Assembly (NCBI RefSeq): GCF_003261055.1
Contig: NZ_CP030073.1
Coordinates: 6,200,001-6,264,000, forward strand
DNA length: 64,000 nt
Source: Streptomyces cadmiisoli
Lineage (GTDB): Bacteria > Actinomycetota > Actinomycetes > Streptomycetales > Streptomycetaceae
Direction: 5' to 3'
Shown here: in pieces, positions 42,588 to 50,333 of the stretch
How positions within the stretch are numbered: the stretch's first letter is position 1
Layout: every line of letters starts with the position of its first letter
Program-made: the position numbers and the translations under genes
Notes under the pieces: generated by a model
The model's database searches: none
Seen by the model: only the letters and a program-made list of their open reading frames with translations
What the model was told of the DNA's origin: nothing

Positions 42588-43508
42588 TCAACTCACTTTC
42601 CCGGGTGCCGCGGCCTCACCCAGCTCCGCGGAGATCCGCCCCAGCTGCTCCAGCCGCCGCTCGAGAGTGGGGTGGGTGGAGAAGATCCGTCCCAGGCTGG
42701 GGCCGGAGCCCAGGGCCGGGGTGAAGTAGAAGGCGTTGAAGGCCTGGGCCGTCCGCAGGTCCTTCGTCGGGATCCTGGCGATGTCGCCGGAGACCTTGGT
42801 CAGCGCGGAGGCCAGTGCCGAGGGCCGGCCGGTGAGCAGGGCAGCGGCCCGGTCCGCCGCCAGTTCCCGGTACCGGGACAGGGCCCGGATCAGCAGGAAG
42901 CTGATCGCGTAGACCGCGGCCGAGACCGCCATCACGCAGGCCAGCACCATAGCGGCGTTCTGATCCCGGCGGGCCCCGCCGAACAGCCCCGAGTAAAGGG
43001 CGAACCGCACGACCAGGCCCGCGATCACGCCGAGGAACGACGCGACCGTGATCACCGCGACGTCCTTGTGCGCCACGTGCGACATCTCGTGCGCGAGGAC
43101 GCCCTCCAGTTCCGCCGGCTCCAGCCGCCGCAGCAGACCGGTGGTCACGCAGATCACCGCGTGGTCGGCGTTCCGGCCGGTGGCGAAGGCGTTCGGCATG
43201 TCCATGTTGGATACGGCGACCACCGGCCTCGGCATGTCGGCGACCGCGCACAGCCGGTCCACCACGCCGTGCAGCTCGGGATACTCCTCCCGCTCCACGA
43301 CCCGACCGTGCATCGCGTACAGGGCGACCCGGTCGGAGAACCAGTACTGCGCGCCCAGCAGCCCGGCCGCGACCACCACGACCAGGACCCAGGACTTCAA
43401 CAACACGATCAGCGCGGCGACGAACGCCACGTACAACAATCCGAGCAGGAACAGCGTGACCGCCATCCTCGCGGTCAGGCGCCGGTCGCTCCGGAAGCGG
43501 CTGTGCAT
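42588..43508 (-). CDS. htpX: Membrane zinc metalloprotease HtpX
   Basis: A 306-residue M48 protease with four membrane helices. The catalytic HExxH is in GVLAHEMSHVAHKDVAV, and the downstream zinc-ligand Glu is in YRELAADRAAAL. It degrades damaged membrane proteins. The ATG at 43508 has GAGGTGA at proper spacing; ATG codons at 43514 and 43517 would add a few residues. It is operonic with pspAB. Confidence 0.92.
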   Translation of the reverse strand: MHSRFRSDRRLTARMAVTLFLLGLLYVAFVAALIVLLKSWVLVVVVAAGLLGAQYWFSDRVALYAMHGRVVEREEYPELHGVVDRLCAVADMPRPVVAVSNMDMPNAFATGRNADHAVICVTTGLLRRLEPAELEGVLAHEMSHVAHKDVAVITVASFLGVIAGLVVRFALYSGLFGGARRDQNAAMVLACVMAVSAAVYAISFLLIRALSRYRELAADRAAALLTGRPSALASALTKVSGDIARIPTKDLRTAQAFNAFYFTPALGSGPSLGRIFSTHPTLERRLEQLGRISAELGEAAAPGKVS

Positions 43509-43967
43509 GTACATCACCTCGGACTACGCCGCACCAGGGCCTTCGGACCTGTCGGACAACGCCGCGCCGAGGCCCTTCACCCACTGCCCAGTGTGCACCC
43601 GCCGCACCCCATGAAGCGGTCGCGATCAGCCCCAGGACCTGCAAAGATTTCGCCGCCGCACGGCCCGCCGGGTCCCTCGTACGGCTCAAGATGCTGAGTG
43701 ATCGATGGGCGGCTAGCCTTTACGTGAAGGCCGCAAGCGCGGACGGGCCTTCCGCCGACCAGATCCTCTCCACCAACGACTGCCCATTCGCCGTACGGAC
43801 CGCTATCCCTCGCGGTCGGAGTGAAGGCGTCGACGGTCGAACCGTCATCCGCGTACCCAGGCGGCAACACCTACGACCACGCCGCAGCACTCATGCCGCG
43901 GTCGTGGCCATCCGTCCGGTTCGTGCTCGGGAAGGACCGCACGATGGGATGGAAGGAAGGTATCTCC
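43509..43967. other. Intergenic region between htpX and the secreted Phe/Gly-rich protein gene
   Basis: About 460 bases that hold the htpX promoter and the promoter of the small secreted protein. Open frames exist on both strands but show no signal peptide, motif or ribosome site that would support a gene. Confidence 0.4.
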
Positions 43968-44252
43968 ATGAAAGCACCTCGCGCCAGGCGTCTCCTCGCG
44001 TCGTCCGCTGTGGCCCTGCTGCTGGCCGGCGGTGCCGCGATCGGCACGGCAGGTACTGCCTCCGCGGCGACCCCGTCCACCGCACCCACGAGCACACCCA
44101 CGAACTGGGGCTGCGGCGGATGGTGGGACGACGACTGCGGCTTCGGCTTCAACCGGGGGTTCGACAACCGGTTCGGCTTCGGCGGCTTCAACGGGTTCAA
44201 CGGCTTCGGCGGCTTCGGCGGCGGCGGTCCCGTGGTGATCGTTGTGGGCTGA
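43968..44252 (+). CDS. Small secreted Phe/Gly-rich protein
   Basis: A 94-residue protein with a signal peptide (about residues 1-34, cleavage near ASA-AT). A Thr/Pro linker follows, then a Cys-Trp segment (NWGCGGWWDDDCGFGF) and repeated FGG/NGF units ending in a hydrophobic PVVIVVG. Two Cys could form a disulfide. It does not match chaplins. The composition suggests a self-associating or surface-layer peptide. GGAAGGAAGG upstream supports ATG 43968; ATG 43944 is an alternative. Confidence 0.72.
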   Translation: MKAPRARRLLASSAVALLLAGGAAIGTAGTASAATPSTAPTSTPTNWGCGGWWDDDCGFGFNRGFDNRFGFGGFNGFNGFGGFGGGGPVVIVVG

Positions 44253-44293
44253 CCGCCGTGGCCCGGATCCGCAAGGACCCGAAGCGCACGGCC

Positions 44294-44333
44294 GAGGGCC
44301 GCCACCCGGAGTTCGGGTGGCGGCCCTCGGCAC
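44294..44333. terminator. Strong hairpin downstream of the secreted-protein gene
   Basis: CCGAGGGCCGCCACCCGGA and its near-exact complement flank a very short loop. It serves the rightward gene and would originally also have faced glnA read-through. Confidence 0.8.
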
Positions 44334-44342
44334 GCTCCGCAC

Positions 44343-44369
44343 GGCGGGCGCGCGATGTGCGCGCCCGCC
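44343..44369 (-). terminator. Probable original glnA terminator, now cut off by the element
   Basis: GGCGGGCGCGC and its complement form 11-bp arms with a 5-base loop, 11 bases outside attL. If the element were removed, this hairpin would lie directly after the glnA stop codon. Confidence 0.65.
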
Positions 44370-44379
44370 GCGGTGTGTG

Positions 44380-44392
44380 TCACACGTCGAAG
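44380..44392. other. attL of the integrated element
   Basis: TCACACGTCGAAG is repeated exactly at 60169-60181, where it is the reverse complement of the last GlnA codons plus stop (..FDV-stop). Element-internal DNA continues on the right side. The identity is only 13 bp, so the exact crossover needs proof. Confidence 0.7.
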
Positions 44393-44695
44393 AAGTGATG
44401 GTGCGGCGCAGCCACCTGGCAGTCCTGTCCGTGGACCCGGTCTGACCAGCAGGAACGCCGTCATTGTCTGTCGTTGTCGGTGGTTGCCGACCACCTTCGG
44501 ACGGCCCAGAGACGGCCCGGCACGGCGGCCCAGTACACCGCCCGCGACTTGCGCAGGCTCCATGGCGAGTGCATGAGCACCGCTTTAGGAGTTCGATCAA
44601 GGGGGCGTCGCTGCCTGCTGGGGCCGATGACGCGACAGCACGGCAAGCTGCGGGAGACCATGGGCGTGCGCCGTCGTTGATGTCAGATGTGGATG
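44393..44695. other. Left-end region of the element without a supported gene
   Basis: About 300 bases inside attL. Short frames occur on both strands, but none has a ribosome site and a recognisable product. The minus frame leading into attL reads AAPHHHFFDV-stop, which loosely mimics the GlnA C-terminus. Confidence 0.4.
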
Positions 44696-44920
44696 TCAGG
44701 CAGGCCGAGGCGCGATGTTCACTGCTCGGTAGTCGTAGCCGTCCTGCTTGAAGCCGGGAGCTTCCCATGTGAGGTCGACCTGCTGTCCGCGCGACAGCGT
44801 GCGGAAGCCGGTCGTCTGGATGTCGGAGAAGTGGCCAAAGCAGCCGCCGGGAGTCTCGGGTGAGTCGAGCACGCCCCACCCCTCCTCGTCGCTCCACTCG
44901 CGGACAGTCGCAATCACCAT
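44696..44920 (-). CDS. Cold-shock-domain small protein
   Basis: A 74-residue single OB-fold protein related to cold-shock proteins: VREWSDEEGWGVLDSPETPG corresponds to the RNP1 region (K/R-x-F/W-n-GWGVL), and CFGHFSDIQTTGFRTLSRGQ to RNP2. Residues are more divergent than in housekeeping Csp proteins. It probably binds single-stranded nucleic acid. It is the outermost cargo gene and points toward attL. Such divergent Csp-like proteins are common in Streptomyces islands. Confidence 0.75.
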   Translation of the reverse strand: MVIATVREWSDEEGWGVLDSPETPGGCFGHFSDIQTTGFRTLSRGQQVDLTWEAPGFKQDGYDYRAVNIAPRPA

Positions 44921-45209
44921 GGGCGGAACCCTACGGGCTCTGTCGGCGCCGGCACATATCTGGAGCCTCAGCTTGGGAAGCTCGGGTTTTCTAACGGCCG
45001 TTGCTGCGCTGACCTGCGGCAGAGCGGTGCCGGGGCCCTGGACACTTGTGTAGTCAGTGCCCGCTGATCCCCGTGGTTCCCCGCAGGATCTGGCACGCGA
45101 ATGGCACGACCCGTTCGCTCCGGAGAACCCTGGCGGAAGCTCGGTTTTGGGGTCTGAGCCTCAGCCGACGACAGTCAGCCACGACGGCGGGCGCGTGGCA
45201 GCGTGGCAT
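44921..45209. other. Intergenic stretch in element cargo region
   Basis: About 290 bases. A paired motif (GGCACGCG-AATGGCACG near 45092) resembles short repeats seen beside tyrosine-integrase attachment sites, so this may be an arm-type site or a scar of another insertion. No gene was supported. Confidence 0.25.
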
Positions 45210-45443
45210 TCAGCGATGACTTCTTCGTCCTAAAGCAACTTGGGTGAGGGTGGTGCGCAACTCCTCGACAACCTGGAGTGCGACACGTTGGACGCCCTTG
45301 TCTTGCAGCGCCTCAAGTGCCTGATGGACCACCACACATGACTGCCCCGCATGTGAGGCGCGGGTCCGGCCAACCGCCCGCTCGATCTTCGACAGGTGGG
45401 CTTTTCGTGAAACGGCAGCATCTACTGGTTGCATACGGGACAC
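45210..45443 (-). CDS. Possible small helical protein upstream of the TIR gene
   Basis: A 77-residue frame divergent from the TIR gene, ending in a helical-looking stretch (HQALEALQDKGVQRVALQVV). No family, no clear ribosome binding site and no signal are visible. It could be a fragment of a decayed gene or spurious. Confidence 0.25.
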   Translation of the reverse strand: MSRMQPVDAAVSRKAHLSKIERAVGRTRASHAGQSCVVVHQALEALQDKGVQRVALQVVEELRTTLTQVALGRRSHR

Positions 45444-45482
45444 TACGACCAGCCACTACGCCGAGAGCTCCCCGGAGAAACC

Positions 45483-46586
45483 ATGGATGCTAACCCCGCC
45501 GGCCAGGGAAACCGAATCTTCGTCAGCTACGCACACCTGGACGACGAACTCCTCAACCAGGCAGTAGAGCATTTCACGAGTGATCTGCGGAGCTTTTACT
45601 CTGCGAAGACGGGTAGTGCACTGGAAGTCTTCTTCGACCGCGAAAGTATCGGCTGGGGTTCTGATTGGCGACGCCGAATCGACTCTGAACTAAGAGGCGC
45701 CTCCATCTTCATGCCTATCATTACCATGCAATATTTTAACCGGCCGGCCTGCCGTGAAGAGCTAAATGCCTTTCATGGCAGTGCTTCGCTGCTAGGCGCC
45801 AAGTATCTCATCCTTCCCGTCGTAATCATGGGTGCCAGCGCAATCGTGGCAGACAGTCAGATGCCCGAGGTGCGCCTCATTGAAAGTATCCAGTTCGAAA
45901 ACCTCGAAGAAGCATTCTTGGCGGGTCGCGGCACGAGGGAATGGAGGGAAGCAATCTCAAGGATCGCCGATAAGCTGGTGGCAATCATCTCTCAAGCGGA
46001 AGACAACCTTTCTGTTGCCGCATTGGCAGATGGAGCTGAAAAGTCAGAGGAGCTGGACGAAGAATTCGACTTGTTTCAGCACTTTGAACAACTGAACCGA
46101 CTGGGAGAGGCTCTCGCGCCCGAACTGGAAGCAGCAACGCAAGATCTCACCACGTGGTGCACAGTGGTGCAGGGAGAGATGCAGAAGTTCGGCTCTGCCT
46201 CCCCAGCCGTTCTCCGGTCTCGACTCGTTGTGATGGCATCCGCAGTAGGCGAGCCATCTCTGAAGCTTCAGGAGAGTGCGACGGGGTTCGCCCAGTCCGT
46301 CACAGAGGCCGACGCGCTCTTGCGCGCCGTCGTTGGCCAGCTGGTTAGTGTCAATACATCACATGGTGCAGCGATGGCGGAAAAGATCATTGGGGATGTC
46401 ACGCAAGGATCGACTGACCTTCAAGCTTTCCTGGAGGGCCTCGGTGAGATTCTGGAGATGCTGAGGACCATGGAAATTATGAGTGTTCCCCTCCGGAAGG
46501 CGATCAAGCCAGGCCGTATCGGCTTCACCAAACTTCAAGACTCCATCAGGACGATCGATGGATGGCGTGGACTTTCCATCCATTGA
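45483..46586 (+). CDS. TIR-domain protein, candidate NADase effector
   Basis: A 367-residue protein. The N-terminal TIR domain (residues 9-115) begins RIFVSYAHLDDELLNQAVEH. It contains FFDRESIGWGSDWRRRIDSE, and the helix with PACREELNAF places a Glu (E93) where TIR NADases have the catalytic Glu (C-x-x-E). The remaining ~200 residues are mostly helical and unassigned, possibly an oligomerisation or sensing region. GGAG six bases before ATG 45483 fixes the start. Codons are more A/T-rich than in the element backbone, suggesting separate acquisition. Bacterial TIR proteins usually act in antiphage abortive systems; that is inference here. Confidence 0.85.
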   Translation: MDANPAGQGNRIFVSYAHLDDELLNQAVEHFTSDLRSFYSAKTGSALEVFFDRESIGWGSDWRRRIDSELRGASIFMPIITMQYFNRPACREELNAFHGSASLLGAKYLILPVVIMGASAIVADSQMPEVRLIESIQFENLEEAFLAGRGTREWREAISRIADKLVAIISQAEDNLSVAALADGAEKSEELDEEFDLFQHFEQLNRLGEALAPELEAATQDLTTWCTVVQGEMQKFGSASPAVLRSRLVVMASAVGEPSLKLQESATGFAQSVTEADALLRAVVGQLVSVNTSHGAAMAEKIIGDVTQGSTDLQAFLEGLGEILEMLRTMEIMSVPLRKAIKPGRIGFTKLQDSIRTIDGWRGLSIH

Positions 46587-46592
46587 GAGAAA

Positions 46593-47216
46593 TTACCCTT
46601 GCGCTCTACGCTGTTTGAATTTTTCGAACTGAGCGGAGTAGACGTAAAGGTAATCCATCAACGCTTCCGCGAGGGCTAGTGCATCTGCGGCATCGTCTTC
46701 AGTAACCATCTTCTCGCTGAAGTGGGCGCCTTCATTGCCTAGCAGTCGGAGAGCCTGGCTCCATTCCAAAAGGCGCCCATCGATTTTACCGCTCTCCTTA
46801 AGTTGTTCAAGACGTCTCATCAGTGGTCCTCGATTATCGATGCCCTGATCACTGCACACCCCCTCCAGTGCTCGACGTACCATCACTACGGTTGCTGTAT
46901 ATGCCTTTACAGAGAAGCATCTGTGTGCCTCCTCGTGCTGTTTTCTCAGAATTTCTGGAATTAGCCAACTAAGTGACCTTTGAGTGTTCGGCCAGACCGT
47001 AGCTGGATTACCGTCCCAGCCCTTGCCATAGTCTTCCTCTATGGCAAGAAGGCCATCGCCACATTTAAGGCATCTTGCAAGCTGGAGGAGTGTTGGAAAA
47101 CCCTTGCTTGCAGTTCCTTCGACCAGCACTCCTTCCACTACAGCCATGACTACCTGGTCGCACGTTCCGCAGGTGGCAAGGATGTTGTTCCCGATGCGCT
47201 CGCGAGCTTCAGTCAT
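46593..47216 (-). CDS. Zinc-ribbon DUF4145 protein, HEPN-like
   Basis: A 207-residue protein with an N-terminal zinc ribbon (CGTC at residues 16-19 and CLKCG near 49) and a C-terminal helical DUF4145 domain (AYTATVVMVRRALEGVC; LRLLGNEGAHFSEKMVTEDD). The RLLGNEGAH motif resembles the Arg..Asn..His signature of HEPN domains, many of which are RNases. DUF4145 occurs in restriction and other defence proteins. The gene is convergent with the TIR gene, 6 bp apart, and shares its A/T-richer codons. The ribosome site before ATG 47216 is weak. Confidence 0.82.
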   Translation of the reverse strand: MTEARERIGNNILATCGTCDQVVMAVVEGVLVEGTASKGFPTLLQLARCLKCGDGLLAIEEDYGKGWDGNPATVWPNTQRSLSWLIPEILRKQHEEAHRCFSVKAYTATVVMVRRALEGVCSDQGIDNRGPLMRRLEQLKESGKIDGRLLEWSQALRLLGNEGAHFSEKMVTEDDAADALALAEALMDYLYVYSAQFEKFKQRRAQG

Positions 47217-47709
47217 AAGCGCATGCTAGGGAGTTGTGCGCACCTCTGGGGTCAGTTCCGACTAGCAGGTCGGTGAAACGGCTTTGGCAGGTGGCCTGCC
47301 TGGTCTGGGATCTAGCATGGTCAGGGGGCCGTACGCCGCCTGGCAACTCGGGCAGGCTTTGGGCCTGACCACAATGTGCACGAGTGCCCCCCAGCCTTGC
47401 TCGATGCGGGACCTGATCGGGGAGGTGGGTAAGGCTGCGGCGCAGACCGCCCCAGCCGCGATGTACCCCTTCTCTGGCACATGTGGCTGATTGCCCTGTG
47501 CGGCACGGGCGCCAGCCGGGCAGGAGCGGCGCCATTAGGAGCGCATGCCCGGCGGGGGCCGGGCCGCGCGCGGTGAGCGGAGCGGGCCGCCTTGATGGAG
47601 TAGAGAATGTCCTACCGCGCGGAGTACGACGGTCCCTGCGCTTATCGATCCGTACAGTGTGCGTGACTCCCCAACTGGACAGGGGCAGCACAAGGCTCAC
47701 GTGATTCGG
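47217..47709. other. Region between cargo and backbone of the element
   Basis: About 490 bases. A minus-strand frame at 47262-47480 encodes 72 residues with a CPSC pair (VRPKACPSCQAAYGPL) and might be the tail of a decayed zinc-ribbon gene. It lacks a convincing start site. It probably marks the junction where the cargo was inserted. Confidence 0.3.
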
Positions 47710-48375
47710 TCACTCCCGCTCTGCGGTGTCTGCCACCAGTCGGCTTGTGAACCCGGCGTCGCGCAGGCGCTCGTACGCTGCGGCCACGTCATCCGGAACG
47801 TGCTGCTCGATCATGAATCCCTGCTGCGGGTAGATCATGAGTCGCTGTTGCGCGCCCGCCAACATGTCGATTACCAGGCCTGCGTCTCCGATCGAGTCGA
47901 CGTAGTCAGTCAGGGTCATGGGTGTGGACGCACTGACCCACTCGACTTCGGGCCACAGCTTTCGTGCGGTCGCGTAGGCCCGTCGTTCCTCGTACGGCTT
48001 GCTGACCAGCAGGACGGACGACACGGCGGCCTGGTGCTTGTCGAGCAGGGTGCGAGAGAAGCGGATGTTCTCTCCTGTGTTCCGAGCCCGCGGTTCAACG
48101 AGGATGGCATCGCCCGGCACACCCAGTTCCATCGCCCGCTCGCGATAGTGCTCAGCCTCGCCACGCGGCATACGGGCGCGTGTGGTGCGGCTGGTGGCGC
48201 CGGTGAAGACGATCAGCGGCATCATGCCCCGGTGGTAGAGATCAGCGGTTGTGTCCGCGACTCCGAGGTCATGACTGCCGAGTCCGATCGCGACAGAGCA
48301 TGGGCGCAGTTCGTGCCCCATCTGCTGGAAGTCCCAGAGCCGTTGAGCGTCGGTCCATGCCTGTGCTGAGATCAC
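47710..48375 (-). CDS. YdcF/SanA-family (DUF218) protein
   Basis: A 221-residue cytoplasmic protein of the YdcF family: AIGLGSHDLGVADTTADLYH, LIVFTGATSRTTRARMPRGE, a GxPxDxIxxEPxxxNTxEN-type stretch (AILVEPRARNTGENIRFSRT) and LLVSKPYEERRAYATARKLW. YdcF of E. coli binds S-adenosylmethionine, but the role is unknown. Its start overlaps the GntR stop by 4 bases, so it is co-expressed with the regulator. In other AICEs a Nudix protein (Pif of pSAM2) is found in the maintenance module, so this may be a functional counterpart. Confidence 0.8.
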   Translation of the reverse strand: MISAQAWTDAQRLWDFQQMGHELRPCSVAIGLGSHDLGVADTTADLYHRGMMPLIVFTGATSRTTRARMPRGEAEHYRERAMELGVPGDAILVEPRARNTGENIRFSRTLLDKHQAAVSSVLLVSKPYEERRAYATARKLWPEVEWVSASTPMTLTDYVDSIGDAGLVIDMLAGAQQRLMIYPQQGFMIEQHVPDDVAAAYERLRDAGFTSRLVADTAERE

Positions 48376-49166
48376 TTGCTTTCGCCCTCCGCTTTCGCCG
48401 AGTCAGGGACCTTGAAGTCATACGTCCAGGCGAAGCGCGTCGCCGCGTGAACGCCGATCGCGAACTCCACTACGGTGCCGTCGGCCGTATAGGTCGTCCG
48501 GTGGAGCTCAACCACCCATTCCCCAGGGGCGAGCTGGAGGAGCTGGACTTCGTCCGCCGTGGGGATACGCGCGAACAGAGTCTCCTGCATGTGATCGATC
48601 TCGTATCCGGCGTCGTACAGAACACGGAAGCCGCCGCCCCGGCCGGCGGGCCCCGGCGTCGGGTCGACGATGCGCGTCCCTTCCACGTGCTCGGGACGGT
48701 AGTAGCTCGTCAGCGTGTGCGTCGGCTGTGAACCCTCCTTGACCACACGCGCACGGGCGTAGACCTCCGCACCTTCAGGCAGGCCGTGCGCCTGAGCGAC
48801 AGCGGCCGGCGCCGTCACACGGCTGACGGTCTGAGTCTGTTCGTTTCGCTTGTAGGTGCGTCCGGACGCAACACGGTCCGCGATGAACGCCACTTCGTCG
48901 CCGTCCCGCCACTTGGCCTTGTCGTACCGCGCGATGCCGAGTCGCTTGAGCGGGGCCCGCTCGCGGACGACTGTGCCGTGCCCGCGCGACGACGTCACCA
49001 GCCCTTCAGCCTCCAACGCCTTGTAGGCCGCATGGACCGTGGACTTCGAGCCCTCGCCCGCTTCCACCAGGTCCCTGATCTGCGGCAACTGGGTACCAGG
49101 CGCGTATTTGCCGTTCCTGATCTGTTCCGCCAGTCGGTCCGCCAGCTCCCGCCACTTGGGCGCCAT
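48372..49166 (-). CDS. GntR-family repressor, KorSA-like
   Basis: A 264-residue regulator. The N-terminal winged helix is typical GntR (LADRLAEQIRNGKYAPGTQL, VHAAYKALEAEGLVTSSRGH) and is followed by a UTRA effector domain (RVVKEGSQPTHTLTSYYRPE, WVVELHRTTYTADGTVVEFA). In pSAM2 the homologue KorSA keeps transfer and replication genes silent. The ATG at 49166 begins the winged helix (MAPKWRELADRL). A double palindrome 31 bp upstream is its probable operator, implying autoregulation. YdcF is coupled downstream. Confidence 0.87.
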   Translation of the reverse strand: MAPKWRELADRLAEQIRNGKYAPGTQLPQIRDLVEAGEGSKSTVHAAYKALEAEGLVTSSRGHGTVVRERAPLKRLGIARYDKAKWRDGDEVAFIADRVASGRTYKRNEQTQTVSRVTAPAAVAQAHGLPEGAEVYARARVVKEGSQPTHTLTSYYRPEHVEGTRIVDPTPGPAGRGGGFRVLYDAGYEIDHMQETLFARIPTADEVQLLQLAPGEWVVELHRTTYTADGTVVEFAIGVHAATRFAWTYDFKVPDSAKAEGESK

Positions 49167-49196
49167 ACAGCACTCCTCTCGACACCGACCAGTGAA

Positions 49197-49272
49197 GCAC
49201 AGTCCCAGGACTGTTGACAGTCCTGGGACTGTGCGGCAAGGTCTTACCCAGCGGCCCGCAGTCCTAGGACAG
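49197..49272. promoter_or_regulatory. Triple operator-like palindromes controlling the element
   Basis: From 49197 to 49234 two 18-bp arms (GCACAGTCCCAGGACTGT and its complement) form a perfect inverted repeat around two bases. Each arm is itself a pseudo-palindrome AGTCCYRGGACT. A third copy (CAGTCCTAGGACAG) lies at 49259-49272. A TTGACA box at 49214 is embedded in the repeat and could be the -35 of the rightward backbone promoter. The adjacent GntR protein is the likely binder. Confidence 0.72.
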
Positions 49273-49579
49273 CGAGTCCGGAGCGTCCCTATACGGCTGC
49301 TCCTATGCCGCCCGGAGGGCTCCGTGAAACGGGCTCGAAGGAAGCGCCGGTTCTTTGACAACTGAATGGGGATTACGCCGCCTCTCCTCGGCCAAGTAGG
49401 CGGCCACACGGGACCTCTCCCGTGTGAGGTACTGCGCGACCCAGCCTCCGCAGCACTGCTGCGGCCGGTTGCCTCCGCTGCTCGACTCGCACGAGCAGCG
49501 CTGAGGGGAGCCGGACGCCCGTTCATCGCTTCCGAACGGGCCGCTGATCCACCACATCGAGCGATCCGAGAGGACCTGC

Positions 49580-49756
49580 ATGCGCAGGATCACGAATCCC
49601 AAGCACCCGAACGTCGACCAGGTCGGCACGGACGTCGAGTGGGAGGGCGAGCTGCACCGGATCACGGACGTGGGCGGTGGCTGCTTCAAGCTCGTCCGTC
49701 TCCGGGACGGCTACGGCCGGAACGTCGAGATTCACAAGGTCAACCGCCACCGCTAA
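49580..49756 (+). CDS. Small hypothetical protein, first gene of the backbone operon
   Basis: A 58-residue protein (MRRITNPKHPNVDQVGTDVE.. ..NVEIHKVNRHR) that looks like a small beta-rich fold. GAGAGG precedes the ATG. Proteins of this size are usual between the regulator and DUF6284 in Streptomyces AICEs. No function is recognised. Confidence 0.65.
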   Translation: MRRITNPKHPNVDQVGTDVEWEGELHRITDVGGGCFKLVRLRDGYGRNVEIHKVNRHR

Positions 49757-49869
49757 GCGGCATCCTCCCCGCGCTCAGCGCGGACTCATCCATGACAGCA
49801 AGCGGCTCCCGGGGCGCATCCCGGGAGCCGCGGTCGGGCCGTTCAACCTTCGAGAGGAAACACGACCCA

Positions 49870-50142
49870 ATGAGCCACATCGTCACTGTTCAGGAAGCTG
49901 TTACCGCGTTCGCCGACTTCATCGAGCCGACGGACGCCGAGCTGGACGCGATCGAGCAGGAGATGCCCGTCATCCTCGCCGACGTCGACCTGCTGGACGC
50001 GCAGATCATCACCCTCGACCGCGCCCCGACCGAGCTGGACACCCGCCGTCTCCGCCGGGCCCGCCGCCGGGCGCTCGCCGCTCGCGTCGAGCTGGCCAAC
50101 CGCACGGCCGGTGCGACGCTGCCGGCGGGGGGTGCGGCATGA
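49870..50142 (+). CDS. DUF6284 family protein
   Basis: A 90-residue acidic-then-basic helical protein (FIEPTDAELDAIEQEMPVIL, RRLRRARRRALAARVELANR). It matches by eye the DUF6284 family found almost only in Streptomyces mobile elements. Its stop overlaps the next start (ATGA), opening a tightly coupled four-gene run. Function unknown. Confidence 0.75.
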   Translation: MSHIVTVQEAVTAFADFIEPTDAELDAIEQEMPVILADVDLLDAQIITLDRAPTELDTRRLRRARRRALAARVELANRTAGATLPAGGAA

Positions 50143-50333
50143 GCCCGCACAGCACCCCACGCCGCTGGCCGCTGCTGCTGGTCATGGCGGGCGTTGTGGT
50201 CGCGATGACCGCGACGACGGCCGCGTTCGTCACGCACGACCCGGAATGGCGCTATGTGCTGGCGGCCGGCGGCATCGTGCAGGTCCTCGGCTGGACGCTG
50301 CACGGCTCGCGTCGGTCGGGCGGTGACCGATGA
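50139..50333 (+). CDS. Small two-helix membrane protein
   Basis: A 64-residue protein with two hydrophobic helices (WPLLLVMAGVVVAMTATTAAF and YVLAAGGIVQVLGWTL) and basic ends. It overlaps its neighbours by 4 bases on both sides. It probably works with the Spd proteins in plasmid spreading across septa. Confidence 0.72.
   Translation: MSPHSTPRRWPLLLVMAGVVVAMTATTAAFVTHDPEWRYVLAAGGIVQVLGWTLHGSRRSGGDR

Noticed and set aside
44929..45115. A tRNA gene or second attachment site in the left end of the element
   Set aside because: No cloverleaf could be drawn and no partner repeat was found; only a weak paired GGCACG motif remains.
45429..45482. Longer TIR protein starting at a TTG at 45429
   Set aside because: GGAG lies at correct distance before ATG 45483, and the extra 18 residues fall before the TIR fold.
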